A stretch of 5,297 bases of DNA, from positions 1 to 5,297 of the forward strand of contig JAGVUS010000321.1 of assembly GCA_019136175.1 (NCBI GenBank), in the 5' to 3' direction. Below the pieces are notes generated by a model that saw nothing but the letters and a program-made list of their open reading frames with translations, was not told where the DNA came from and made no database searches. The position numbers and the translations under genes were made by a program. The DNA comes from Chloroflexota bacterium (lineage in GTDB: Bacteria; Chloroflexota; Anaerolineae; Anaerolineales; Anaerolineaceae). This document shows, piece after piece, positions 1-5,297 of this stretch. Numbering within the stretch: position 1 is the first letter of the stretch; each line of letters opens with the position of its first letter.

Positions 1-1017
1 ATGGAATACGTTAAACTTGGAAACACCGGGCTGGATGTATCGCCGATTTGCCTGGGCTGCATGAGCTTTGGCACCGCACCGGGCTGGGTGCATAATGAAT
101 GGGCGCTGGGCGAGGAGGATAGCCGGGCAATCATCCAGCGGGCGCTCGACCTGGGAATCAATTTCTTTGATACCGCCAATGTCTATGCCTATGGCAATAG
201 CGAGGAAATTCTTGGGCGGGCAATCCGGGACCTTGCCAACCGGGACGAGGTGGTGATTGCCACCAAGGTCTTTATGCCCATGCGGAAGGGTCCCAATGGC
301 GGCGGTCTCTCCCGCAAGCACATCCTGAGCCAGATTGACCAGAGCCTGAAACGCCTGGGCATGGAATATGTCGATTTATACATCATCCACCGCTGGGACG
401 ATCACACCCCGATTGAAGAGACGATGGAAGCCCTGCATGACGTGGTCAAAGCCGGGAAGGCGAGAACTATCGGTGCTTCCGCCATGTATGCCTGGCAGTT
501 CCAGAAGGCGCTTTACGTGGCAGAGCGGCATGGCTGGACGCGCTTCGTCTCAATGCAGAATCACTACAACCTGATTTACCGGGAAGATGAACGGGAATTG
601 CTGCCGTTGTGCGTGGAGGAAAAAATAGCCCTGACGCCATACAGTCCGCTGGCATCCGGGCGGTTGGCGCGGGAGACGGCAGAATCCTCCCGGCGGCTTG
701 AAACAGACCCGGTTGCCCGGCAGAAATATGATGCCATGGCAGCTTCCGATCAACGGGTGATTGACCGGCTCGCTGAAGTTGCCGGAAAGCACGGCGTCCC
801 GCGCGCCCATGTTGCCCTTGCCTGGATGCTGCAAAAAGCCCCCGTGGTGGCGCCGATTATTGGGGCAACGAAAATTTCCCATTTGGAAAGTGCGGTGGAT
901 GCACTCACGGTTCAATTATCCCTTGAAGAAATGGCATACCTGGAGGAGCCGTATGTACCGCATCCACTGGTGGGGTTGATTCCATACGGTGGACGCCTGT
1001 CGATTGAGCGGAAATGA
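1..1017 (+). CDS. YajO-type aldo/keto reductase
   Basis: This is an NADPH-dependent oxidoreductase of the aldo/keto reductase superfamily, a cytoplasmic TIM barrel of usual length (338 aa) that reduces aldehydes or ketones. The catalytic tetrad is visible: D57 (FFDTAN), Y62, K89 (VVIATK) and H130 (YIIHRWD). Cofactor-binding parts follow: GAS at 158-160, QNHYNLIYRE at 186-195, TPYSPLASGRL at 212-222 and IIGATK at 286-291. From memory, the stretches IHRWD, TPIEET, DVVKAGKAR and HYNLIYRE closely match E. coli YajO, which has been linked to 1-deoxyxylulose-5-phosphate/thiamine metabolism; the substrate here is unknown. The first ATG aligns with the YajO N-terminus (MxYxxLGxTxLxVS), so the gene is probably complete although the window opens on it and no RBS is visible. 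Its TGA overlaps the start of the downstream exporter gene. Family assignment is very sure, YajO subgroup sure, orthology not proven. Confidence 0.95.
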   Translation: MEYVKLGNTGLDVSPICLGCMSFGTAPGWVHNEWALGEEDSRAIIQRALDLGINFFDTANVYAYGNSEEILGRAIRDLANRDEVVIATKVFMPMRKGPNGGGLSRKHILSQIDQSLKRLGMEYVDLYIIHRWDDHTPIEETMEALHDVVKAGKARTIGASAMYAWQFQKALYVAERHGWTRFVSMQNHYNLIYREDERELLPLCVEEKIALTPYSPLASGRLARETAESSRRLETDPVARQKYDAMAASDQRVIDRLAEVAGKHGVPRAHVALAWMLQKAPVVAPIIGATKISHLESAVDALTVQLSLEEMAYLEEPYVPHPLVGLIPYGGRLSIERK

Positions 1018-1967
1018 CCAGAGCCAGTACCACCATGAAGGGCGCCGGCTTTCTTGTGCTGGCGCTGCTGATCATTTCCCTCCAAAACATCGCCGTCAAG
1101 TGGATTGGCGGCGATTATTCCGCCCTGGAAATTGTTGCGGTTCGCAGCCTGGTCGCTTTACCCTGTACCCTGTTGTTATATCACCTGGAAGGCGGGCGGG
1201 GGCTGCCAACCACGCGGTTTCCCGGGCTGGAATTCCTGCGCGGTATTTCCCTGTTTCTCTCTTATACCACGTTTATGATGGGGCTGGCTGCCCTGCCGCT
1301 GGCGGATATTGAAGCGATTCGTTTTTCGGGTCCGCTGATGATTGCCCTGCTGTCCGTGGCGATGTTGGGCGAAAAGGTGGGACTGAACCGCTGGCTGGCG
1401 CTGGTGGTGGGTTTCATCGGCGTTCTCCTGATCGTCCGACCCGGCTCGGCAGCCTTCAACCTGGGGTCCATTTTCGTGACGATCTCCGTATTTTTCTATG
1501 CCCTGACAGCCATCCTCACCCGCAAACTGCAAGCCAGCGACAGCAGCGCAACCATGAGCTACCATACCTCCCTGGTGTACCTGGCTGCTGTGCTGGTTTT
1601 GGCGCCGCTGCCTGCCATGGTTGGGGAGGTGCCGGATGCCCATGCGAGCATCGCCTTTCTCATCCGCGCCTGGAGCATGCCCGGCTGGCTGGACCTGCTC
1701 ATCATGGTTGGGCTGGGTGTGGCATGGGCAAGCTGGACGTATTTCATGGCGCGCGCTTACAGCCTGGCACAGGCTTCGGTGATTGCCCCGCTGGAATACC
1801 TGTCACTGCCGATTAATATTGTGTGGGGTTTGCTCATCTGGCAGGAAATCCCCAGTCTGATGACCCTGGCAGGTGCCGTTTTAACGCTGCTCAGCGGGTT
1901 GTATGTGGTGTACCGGGAGCGGAAGGAACCCCTTGCCCGGAAGGAGGAGGTCCCGGCAGTCAGGTGA
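1014..1967 (+). CDS. EamA/DMT-family 10-helix transporter
   Basis: This is an inner-membrane permease of the drug/metabolite transporter superfamily (EamA type), a family that mostly exports amino acids, metabolites or drugs; the substrate is unknown. Length 317 aa is normal. About ten hydrophobic helices are seen, near residues 11-30, 34-55, 73-93, 100-118, 126-142, 149-169, 182-202, 224-244, 250-275 and 280-299, in two EamA repeats. The end of repeat 1 carries the family pattern ADIEAIRFSGPL...LGEKVGLNRWLALVVGFIGV (about 97-137), and repeat 2 repeats it as ASVIAPLEYLSLPINIVWG...QEIPSL (about 244-281). A basic and acidic tail (RERKEPLARKEE) ends the protein. The ATG overlaps the reductase stop as ATGA, which suggests translational coupling; only a weak purine stretch (gagcgga) precedes it. 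An in-frame ATG at 1035 is an alternative start just before the first helix, but has no better RBS. Confidence 0.93.
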   Translation: MTRASTTMKGAGFLVLALLIISLQNIAVKWIGGDYSALEIVAVRSLVALPCTLLLYHLEGGRGLPTTRFPGLEFLRGISLFLSYTTFMMGLAALPLADIEAIRFSGPLMIALLSVAMLGEKVGLNRWLALVVGFIGVLLIVRPGSAAFNLGSIFVTISVFFYALTAILTRKLQASDSSATMSYHTSLVYLAAVLVLAPLPAMVGEVPDAHASIAFLIRAWSMPGWLDLLIMVGLGVAWASWTYFMARAYSLAQASVIAPLEYLSLPINIVWGLLIWQEIPSLMTLAGAVLTLLSGLYVVYRERKEPLARKEEVPAVR

Positions 1968-1981
1968 TCCGGCTGACGGGG
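1952..1981. terminator. weak hairpin between convergent genes
   Basis: GTCAG at 1959-1963 can pair with CTGAC at 1973-1977 around a 9-base loop. CCC at 1952-1954 can add pairs with the G run at 1978-1981 across a bulge. The structure covers the stop of the DMT exporter gene and lies just past the stop of the convergent YdcZ-type gene, the only place a shared terminator could sit. Neither strand has a T run after the stem, so it is at best a poor intrinsic terminator. Confidence 0.2.
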
Positions 1982-1992
1982 AAGAACTGGGA

Positions 1993-2430
1993 TTATTTGA
2001 TCATCAAATATCCGCCAATCAATAAAACCACAATGCCAATGATGCGGGTTGTTTCAAGCGGTCGGGCGGTTACTCCCAGCCATCCAAACGTATCCAATAA
2101 AACTCCCGTGAGAAGTTGCCCGATAATGATCAGAGCCAACATGGTTGTTGCGCCAAGCCGAGGCAGGGTTATATTGATGCTTTGATACAGAATCAGCCCG
2201 AATATTCCCGCCCCCAACATATACCAGGGCAAAGTATTCCAATCACGAATTTTTTCACCACCCCGAAACACCAACAAGATGAGAGAAAAAATAAACCCGC
2301 TCAGGTGAACGATGACGCTGCTTGCCGTTCCGCCGATTTTTTGTCCCATCGCGCCTGCAATGGGCGATTGAATGCCGACTGCAATACCGCCGATTAATCC
2401 TGCCAAAATGACAAGTCCCAATTCTGCCAT
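1993..2430 (-). CDS. YdcZ/DUF606 half-size DMT transporter
   Basis: This is a small integral membrane protein of the DMT superfamily, YdcZ (DUF606, PF04657) type, 145 aa, the usual size. Five hydrophobic helices are visible near residues 4-20, 36-55, 68-88, 92-112 and 128-144. The family pattern is clear: GIQSPIAGAMGQKIG (19-33) after helix 1, then LPRLGATT (89-96), IIGQLL (102-107), DTFGW (113-117) and ARPLETTRIIG (122-132). Five-helix proteins of this class probably work as dimers, equal to one half of a ten-helix EamA carrier; YdcZ genes often come in pairs, but only one is seen here. The ATG is fixed by AGGAG eight bases upstream. It follows the jelly-roll gene by 20 bases on the same strand, so the two are likely cotranscribed, and it converges with the EamA exporter gene. 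Substrate unknown. Confidence 0.9.
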   Translation of the reverse strand: MAELGLVILAGLIGGIAVGIQSPIAGAMGQKIGGTASSVIVHLSGFIFSLILLVFRGGEKIRDWNTLPWYMLGAGIFGLILYQSINITLPRLGATTMLALIIIGQLLTGVLLDTFGWLGVTARPLETTRIIGIVVLLIGGYLMIK

Positions 2431-2438
2431 GTGCCCAT

Positions 2439-2443
2439 CTCCT
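2439..2443 (-). promoter_or_regulatory. ribosome binding site of YdcZ-type gene
   Basis: AGGAG on the - strand lies eight bases before the ATG at 2430, in the 20-base gap after the upstream stop. It gives the gene its own strong initiation signal and supports this start. Confidence 0.8.
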
Positions 2444-2450
2444 GTTTTGT

Positions 2451-3128
2451 TTATACCCTCGAATGCGAAGCCTGGTTCATTTGAAGAATTTTTAAGTCCT
2501 TGAAGTAACCCTCGGTATCATTATCCACATACAGACCAATACTGCCACTTGCAGACTTCCCCTTCATTTCATTCACGATAAAGGATGGATACTTTTGATC
2601 ATTCAGGTACAGCGCCGCCCGCCTGCCCGCAAATTCTATTCGCATCGTTATCCATTCATCCAAACCAATGTCTGCGTAAGTCTCATACAAGCCCCCCGAT
2701 TCCTCTCGAAGGCGGGCAAATTTGTAATCAGGGTAGGCAAAATACTGCACGGTGTGATTTCTAACAAATTGATATTCCGACCGTCCGCAATTGGGTCGAA
2801 GGTAGATCGATTCAAAGGCAGTGTTATCATCATTGATCCGAAAGTCCAAACCAATAAAACCCTGGGCTTGTAAGGACTGCGACGGAACTTTTATTCGGCT
2901 CAATACTTTAACTTCAATGACGCCGCTCTCAATATCCAAATCCTTCAGCTTGACAAAGGTCGGTTCATCAACCGTTTGCACGAGATTATCAGCATCAAAC
3001 GGTAATGCAGACAAATCCCGTTCAACCTTTAGTACCTCCTCGCCGTTGAACTCGACAAGAGAAGCTCTTACATTGGAGAGTATAAAGGTTCTACCTGCCC
3101 ATTGGATGAGTTGTGTTTTCATCAACAT
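2451..3128 (-). CDS. cytoplasmic LamG/DUF1080-like jelly-roll protein
   Basis: This protein of unknown function (225 aa) resembles the concanavalin-like beta-sandwich of LamG/DUF1080 (3-keto-disaccharide hydrolase-like) proteins, a fold that often binds or cleaves sugars. The core runs from about 63 to 214: strand-like ESGVIEVKVL (67-76), GFIGLDFRIN (90-99), FESIYLRPNCGRS (105-117), NHTVQYFAYPDY (124-135), an LREESGGLYET segment (140-150), DEWITMRIEFAGRRAALYLN (157-176) and the closing GSIGLYVDNDTEGYFKDLKI (195-214). No signal peptide, membrane helix or lipobox is present, so it should be cytoplasmic, unlike many secreted relatives. No catalytic residues can be named. The first in-frame ATG (3128) is only three bases from GAAGG, whereas the ATG at 3122 is nine bases away and is the more likely start (223 aa). 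It precedes the YdcZ-type gene by 20 bases. Its coding sequence looks more AT-rich than the methyltransferase upstream. The fold is likely; the function is open. Confidence 0.85.
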   Translation of the reverse strand: MLMKTQLIQWAGRTFILSNVRASLVEFNGEEVLKVERDLSALPFDADNLVQTVDEPTFVKLKDLDIESGVIEVKVLSRIKVPSQSLQAQGFIGLDFRINDDNTAFESIYLRPNCGRSEYQFVRNHTVQYFAYPDYKFARLREESGGLYETYADIGLDEWITMRIEFAGRRAALYLNDQKYPSFIVNEMKGKSASGSIGLYVDNDTEGYFKDLKILQMNQASHSRV

Positions 3129-3131
3129 GCA

Positions 3132-3138
3132 CCTTCTT
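3132..3138 (-). promoter_or_regulatory. RBS favouring the second ATG of the jelly-roll gene
   Basis: On the - strand AAGAAGG ends three bases before the ATG at 3128 but nine bases before the in-frame ATG at 3122. The spacing favours 3122. A 13-codon reading frame (MGTGLNTQQEGAC) starts at 3163 and ends in TGATG over the same ATG. It has no RBS of its own and may be chance. Confidence 0.5.
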
Positions 3139-3203
3139 GTTGCGTATTCAAGCCTGTACCCATGGCAAATTCTGGTGGTCCGAGCCGCCCGATAATCCCC
3201 GTA

Positions 3204-3950
3204 TCACCGCTTCATCAGCGCGAACACGCCCCACCCCAGGTATTCACGGGTGTATTTGGCGTAGCGCGCCGGTTCCGCGGTCAGTCTGGCGCGAACATCT
3301 TTTGCGAGCTCGTCGGCGGGATTGGCTTCAAGCCATCGGCGCATGGTGAGCCACTTGGCAGCCTCGTATCTGTCCCAACTGTCCTGGTCTGCCAGGACCA
3401 TTTCCACCACGTCGCAGCCGAGGTGGATGAAAGACGCAAGGAGTTCTGGAAGCAGAAGAAAATCGGAGATCGAGTTGGCAAGACACGCCCTGGCAACCTC
3501 TTCCGTCGGCGGTAACTGCCGCCAGTAGGGCTCGCCGATGAGGATCATCCCTCCGGGGCGAAGGCTCTGCGCCAAAAGCTGGATGGTACCGGCAACTCCC
3601 CCGCCTATCCAGGTGGCACCGACACAGGCTGCCACACTGACCTTCTCTTCAGAGACATAACCAGCTGCATCGCCATGGATGAACGTGACTTGATCAGCAA
3701 CGCCGAGTTCTTCAGCCCGGAGTCTCGCCTGCCCGGTGTACAACTGGCTCATATCGACGCCGGTGCCGGTGATGCCGTAATCGCGTGCCCAGGTGCACAG
3801 CATCTCGCCTGAACCGCTGGCGAGGTCAAGCACCCGGTCACCCGGTTCCAGGCGCAGCGCCGCGCCGAGCGTGGCGAGCTTTTCGGGCGTGAACGGGTTG
3901 TGGATGTGGTGAGCACTTTCGGTGATATTAAAAATCCGTGGAATATCCAA
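3204..3950 (-). CDS. YjhP-type SAM-dependent methyltransferase, TTG start
   Basis: This is a class I SAM-dependent methyltransferase (248 aa), cytoplasmic, that should move a methyl group from SAM to an unknown small molecule. The Rossmann motifs are in order: motif I VLDLASGSGEML (40-51), the acidic SAM-ribose residue D66 in GTGVDMS (62-68), HGDAAGY (92-98) with D94, VAACVGATWIGGG (107-119) and the post-motif LRPGGMILIGEPYWRQLP (130-147). From memory the N-terminus (MDIPRIF.I.ES.H.IHNPFT), EMLCTWARD and WDRYEAAKWLTMRRWLEANP match E. coli YjhP, a putative methyltransferase in a phage-like element, over the whole length. The start codon is TTG at 3948-3950. A perfect AAGGAGG sits nine bases upstream, and the frame upstream contains no ATG, GTG or TTG before an in-frame TGA at 3987-3989. 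It lies 75 bases upstream of the jelly-roll gene on the same strand. Family sure, substrate unknown. Confidence 0.94.
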   Translation of the reverse strand: MDIPRIFNITESAHHIHNPFTPEKLATLGAALRLEPGDRVLDLASGSGEMLCTWARDYGITGTGVDMSQLYTGQARLRAEELGVADQVTFIHGDAAGYVSEEKVSVAACVGATWIGGGVAGTIQLLAQSLRPGGMILIGEPYWRQLPPTEEVARACLANSISDFLLLPELLASFIHLGCDVVEMVLADQDSWDRYEAAKWLTMRRWLEANPADELAKDVRARLTAEPARYAKYTREYLGWGVFALMKR

Positions 3951-4127
3951 TGTAGAAAACCTCCTTACGGGTGTGAATGGATTCGGTCACTGACTGACGA
4001 TAAGCAAAAGCCGCCGCGCCAACTGGGGGAAAGCCCCTCTGCCAGCAGACACGCGTTAAGGGCACGGGCTGCTTCATGGAATATTGGACGGCTAAGAAGA
4101 CTTGATGTCGGATTCTGAAAATTGCAT
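3951..4127. other. 177-base gap between kinase and methyltransferase genes
   Basis: This gap should hold the end signals of the kinase gene and, on the - strand, the promoter of the methyltransferase gene. I see no convincing -35/-10 pair and no hairpin with a T run. A short palindrome GTCACTGAC lies at 3986-3994, and a GGGG/CCCC pair surrounds 4025-4037. On the - strand a 49-codon frame runs from an ATG at 4077 to a TAA at 3928 (begins MKQPVPLTRVCW), over the methyltransferase RBS and first codons. It has no RBS and no family I recognise, so it is recorded as doubtful. Confidence 0.4.
3960..3966 (-). promoter_or_regulatory. strong RBS that decides the TTG start
   Basis: AAGGAGG on the - strand, a full Shine-Dalgarno match, is nine bases before the TTG at 3950. 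No ATG or GTG lies in frame nearby, so this site is the main support for TTG initiation of the methyltransferase. Confidence 0.85.
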
Positions 4128-5012
4128 CTACACATACTTTACCATGCCATTTTGAAAGGCTGTCTGGTCGCCATTTTCAATCCCGAACAGCGCTTCTTCT
4201 AGTGCAAATGTACCACAGTAAAAACGGGCTCTTTTCAAAGCTTGCTCCATCTCTGGATACACCGCATAGCATTGCTCGTAAAGAGTTTCCCCATAGGAAA
4301 TCAGGAGCCCCGCAAAATCAATTGCCGGATCGCCCAGCCCCGTACCCCCGAAATCTATGATACCAACCACCGATAAGTTCCATGGATCGTAGAGGATATT
4401 GTTTGTACCGAAATCCCCATGCCTTAGCACGGGCTCAAACTTGTACAGGTCCGGGTTATCCAGGAAATCCTCAAAGTGTTTGGATACTTGTTGGCGAGCA
4501 TCTGGGCGCATGTAAGCGTAAAGTTTTGCTTGAATGCGCTCATATATATTGACCCATTCCTTTCGAGTATCAGCCCATGGCAATTCAATTGGAATAACCT
4601 CATGTACAGGAATGTGATGCAATTCGTTAAGAAACCCGGATAACTGAACCGCTATTCCCTTGCGTATCTCCAAATCAGAGATGTTCTGAAAATCATCAGT
4701 CCAAAGCGGTTTGCCAGGGATCATCTTATAGCCCATAAATGCTTCGCCAACAGCATCTTCCTCAATATTGTAATAGATGGGGTTTGGAATCGTCAGCGAA
4801 ATGCGATCTTGCAGGTTTTGCAGGATGACGACCTCTTGCCGAAGAGTCCTGGCTGCCACTGGAACCTTTGCAAATCGGAAAACCCACGCATGATTGATGA
4901 CAAGAACATCATTATACTGCCCCTGTTGATTAAGGATAATTGTTTCAATCTCCAGGTCCGGATAGTGCTTTTTGATTTGTTGTGCATAAAACGATATTGA
5001 ATCCATAACCAT
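4128..5012 (-). CDS. APH-family phosphotransferase (aminoglycoside kinase-like)
   Basis: This is a small-molecule kinase of the APH superfamily (294 aa, normal length), cytoplasmic, using a nucleotide triphosphate to phosphorylate a hydroxyl. The N-lobe has LNQQGQYNDVLVIN (27-40), VFRFAK (44-49) with probable ATP-contacting K49, E60 in LRQEVVILQNL, and a hinge-like GYKMIPGKPL (94-103). The catalytic loop is LRHGDFGTNNIL (196-207), with D200 as catalytic base and N205 for metal. The DFG-like metal motif is GIIDFGGTGLGDPAIDFA (217-234), with D220. All key residues are present, so it should be active. The pattern is closest to the APH(2'')-like branch, but the superfamily also phosphorylates macrolides, sugars and amino alcohols, so antibiotic resistance is only a possibility. 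The usual RFPK is RFAK here. No clear RBS precedes ATG 5012 (taatgaaaaATG); ATG 5006 is an alternative. The gene looks AT-richer than its neighbour at 3204-3950. Confidence 0.9.
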   Translation of the reverse strand: MVMDSISFYAQQIKKHYPDLEIETIILNQQGQYNDVLVINHAWVFRFAKVPVAARTLRQEVVILQNLQDRISLTIPNPIYYNIEEDAVGEAFMGYKMIPGKPLWTDDFQNISDLEIRKGIAVQLSGFLNELHHIPVHEVIPIELPWADTRKEWVNIYERIQAKLYAYMRPDARQQVSKHFEDFLDNPDLYKFEPVLRHGDFGTNNILYDPWNLSVVGIIDFGGTGLGDPAIDFAGLLISYGETLYEQCYAVYPEMEQALKRARFYCGTFALEEALFGIENGDQTAFQNGMVKYV

Positions 5013-5023
5013 TTTTCATTAGT

Positions 5024-5056
5024 GTATAAAGATAGCCAGATACCTTAAGTTTATAC
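5024..5056. promoter_or_regulatory. inverted repeat upstream of the kinase gene
   Basis: GTATAAA at 5024-5030 and TTTATAC at 5050-5056 form a perfect 7-base inverted repeat with 19 bases between, 12 to 44 bases before the kinase ATG. Each arm also holds a TATAAA box, one per strand. It sits where the kinase promoter should be and could be a regulator site or part of that promoter. No good -35 was found at 16-18 bases from either box, and AT-rich DNA makes such repeats easily. Confidence 0.25.
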
Positions 5057-5111
5057 CAAAGTCGTTACAGCACACGATTTTCTACCCACTCCTCCCCCCC
5101 TGTTTCCGGGT

Positions 5112-5126
5112 CTCCCCCGGCGGGAG
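5112..5126. repeat. GC hairpin beside C/G tracts
   Basis: CTCCC at 5112-5116 pairs with GGGAG at 5122-5126 around the loop CCGGC. The C tract at 5093-5100 lies just to the left. No T run follows on either strand, so it does not look like a terminator. On the - strand several G runs lie close together. Confidence 0.35.
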
Positions 5127-5177
5127 GGCTGGTCGTTTCCTGCCGCAGATAAAAAATACCCCATCAAATCAGGATAG

Positions 5178-5207
5178 TTGCTGCTGTTTTCGCGTGACCA
5201 GTATAAT
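5178..5207 (+). promoter_or_regulatory. possible sigma-70 promoter pointing right
   Basis: A perfect TATAAT at 5202-5207 lies 18 bases after TTGCTG at 5178-5183, which matches three of six -35 positions. It would transcribe towards the right edge, where the remaining 90 bases hold only an open frame with no RBS. The -10 box is good, the -35 poor. Confidence 0.3.
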
Positions 5208-5297
5208 GCCCTGGCTACCCACCGTTAGCCTGCCTCGTCCTCGTCAAAAAAGGGCGAAAAACGGGCTAAAAATGTCCTTTGGGAATGGCTTCTCCCA

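Larger units (their letters stand above)
5013..5297. other. intergenic segment, no convincing gene
   Basis: This stretch runs from the kinase start to the window edge. Near the kinase it is AT-rich; from about 5085 to 5130 it is rich in C on the + strand (G on the - strand); then it is mixed. On the + strand the frame starting at 5023 has no stop to the edge (91 codons), with ATGs at 5206 and 5272, but neither has an RBS and the peptide (for example MPWLPTVSLPRPRQKRAKNG from 5206) resembles no family I know. On the - strand two short frames enter from the edge and stop at 5244 (ending SPFFALF) and 5225 (ending FFDEDEAG); either could be the tail of a gene beyond the window, but neither can be supported. 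Confidence 0.4.

Noticed and set aside
550..915. 121-codon frame on the - strand
   Set aside because: It is antisense to the reductase gene, whose catalytic and cofactor motifs are intact in the + frame.
1176..1643. 155-codon frame on the - strand
   Set aside because: It lies wholly inside the EamA transporter gene on the opposite strand, is rich in H, Q, G and R with no domain pattern, and is the antisense of membrane-helix codons.
1994..2010. Palindrome TATTTGATCATCAAATA
   Set aside because: It is a perfect 8-base inverted repeat with one central base, but it encodes the last residues of the YdcZ-type protein, is AT-rich and has no T run, so neither a terminator nor an operator is supported.
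3151..3180. Possible promoter before the jelly-roll gene (TTGCCA on the - strand)
   Set aside because: The -35-like box is good, but no -10-like sequence lies 16-18 bases downstream.
3102..3515. 137-codon frame on the + strand
   Set aside because: It is antisense to the C-terminal half of the methyltransferase and to the jelly-roll gene start, and shows no family pattern; both - strand genes have strong family and RBS support.
1..5297. CRISPR array, tRNA, rRNA, toxin-antitoxin, phage-defence or other new system
   Set aside because: No spaced direct repeats, cloverleaf, rRNA-like stretch, or nuclease, helicase or toxin motifs were seen; every long gene belongs to a known family or, in one case, a recognisable fold.

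Overview
This is a compact bacterial window with six protein genes in two groups and no RNA gene, CRISPR array, transposase or integrase that I can see. The organism cannot be fixed from the sequence. Strong Shine-Dalgarno sites, mid-to-high GC in some genes and accessory families shared with Bacillota and Chloroflexota suggest one of those phyla, possibly an Anaerolineae-like Chloroflexota; this is a weak inference.

Left part, + strand (1-1967): a YajO-type aldo/keto reductase is followed by a 10-helix EamA/DMT-family exporter. The two genes overlap by four bases (ATGA), so they are very probably cotranscribed and translationally coupled. The window begins at the reductase ATG, so its promoter is outside.

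Middle and right, - strand (read right to left from 5012 to 1993): an APH-family small-molecule kinase, a YjhP-type SAM-dependent methyltransferase with a TTG start, a cytoplasmic LamG/DUF1080-like jelly-roll protein of unknown role, and a half-size DMT transporter of the YdcZ/DUF606 family. The last two are 20 bases apart and probably form an operon. The methyltransferase lies 75 bases upstream of them, and the kinase a further 177 bases upstream, probably as its own unit. The DMT gene and the YdcZ gene converge with only 25 bases between them.

The kinase and jelly-roll genes look more AT-rich than the reductase, exporter and methyltransferase. With their unrelated functions, this gives the impression of an accessory region assembled from single genes that modify or export small molecules. 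No shared pathway can be shown.

The last 285 bases (5013-5297) hold no convincing gene. They contain an inverted repeat beside the kinase start, a C/G-tract hairpin, a good TATAAT box pointing right and a stop-free + frame that runs off the edge. I found no evidence for a new defence, mobile or regulatory system. The most open questions are the jelly-roll protein and the right-hand intergenic segment.
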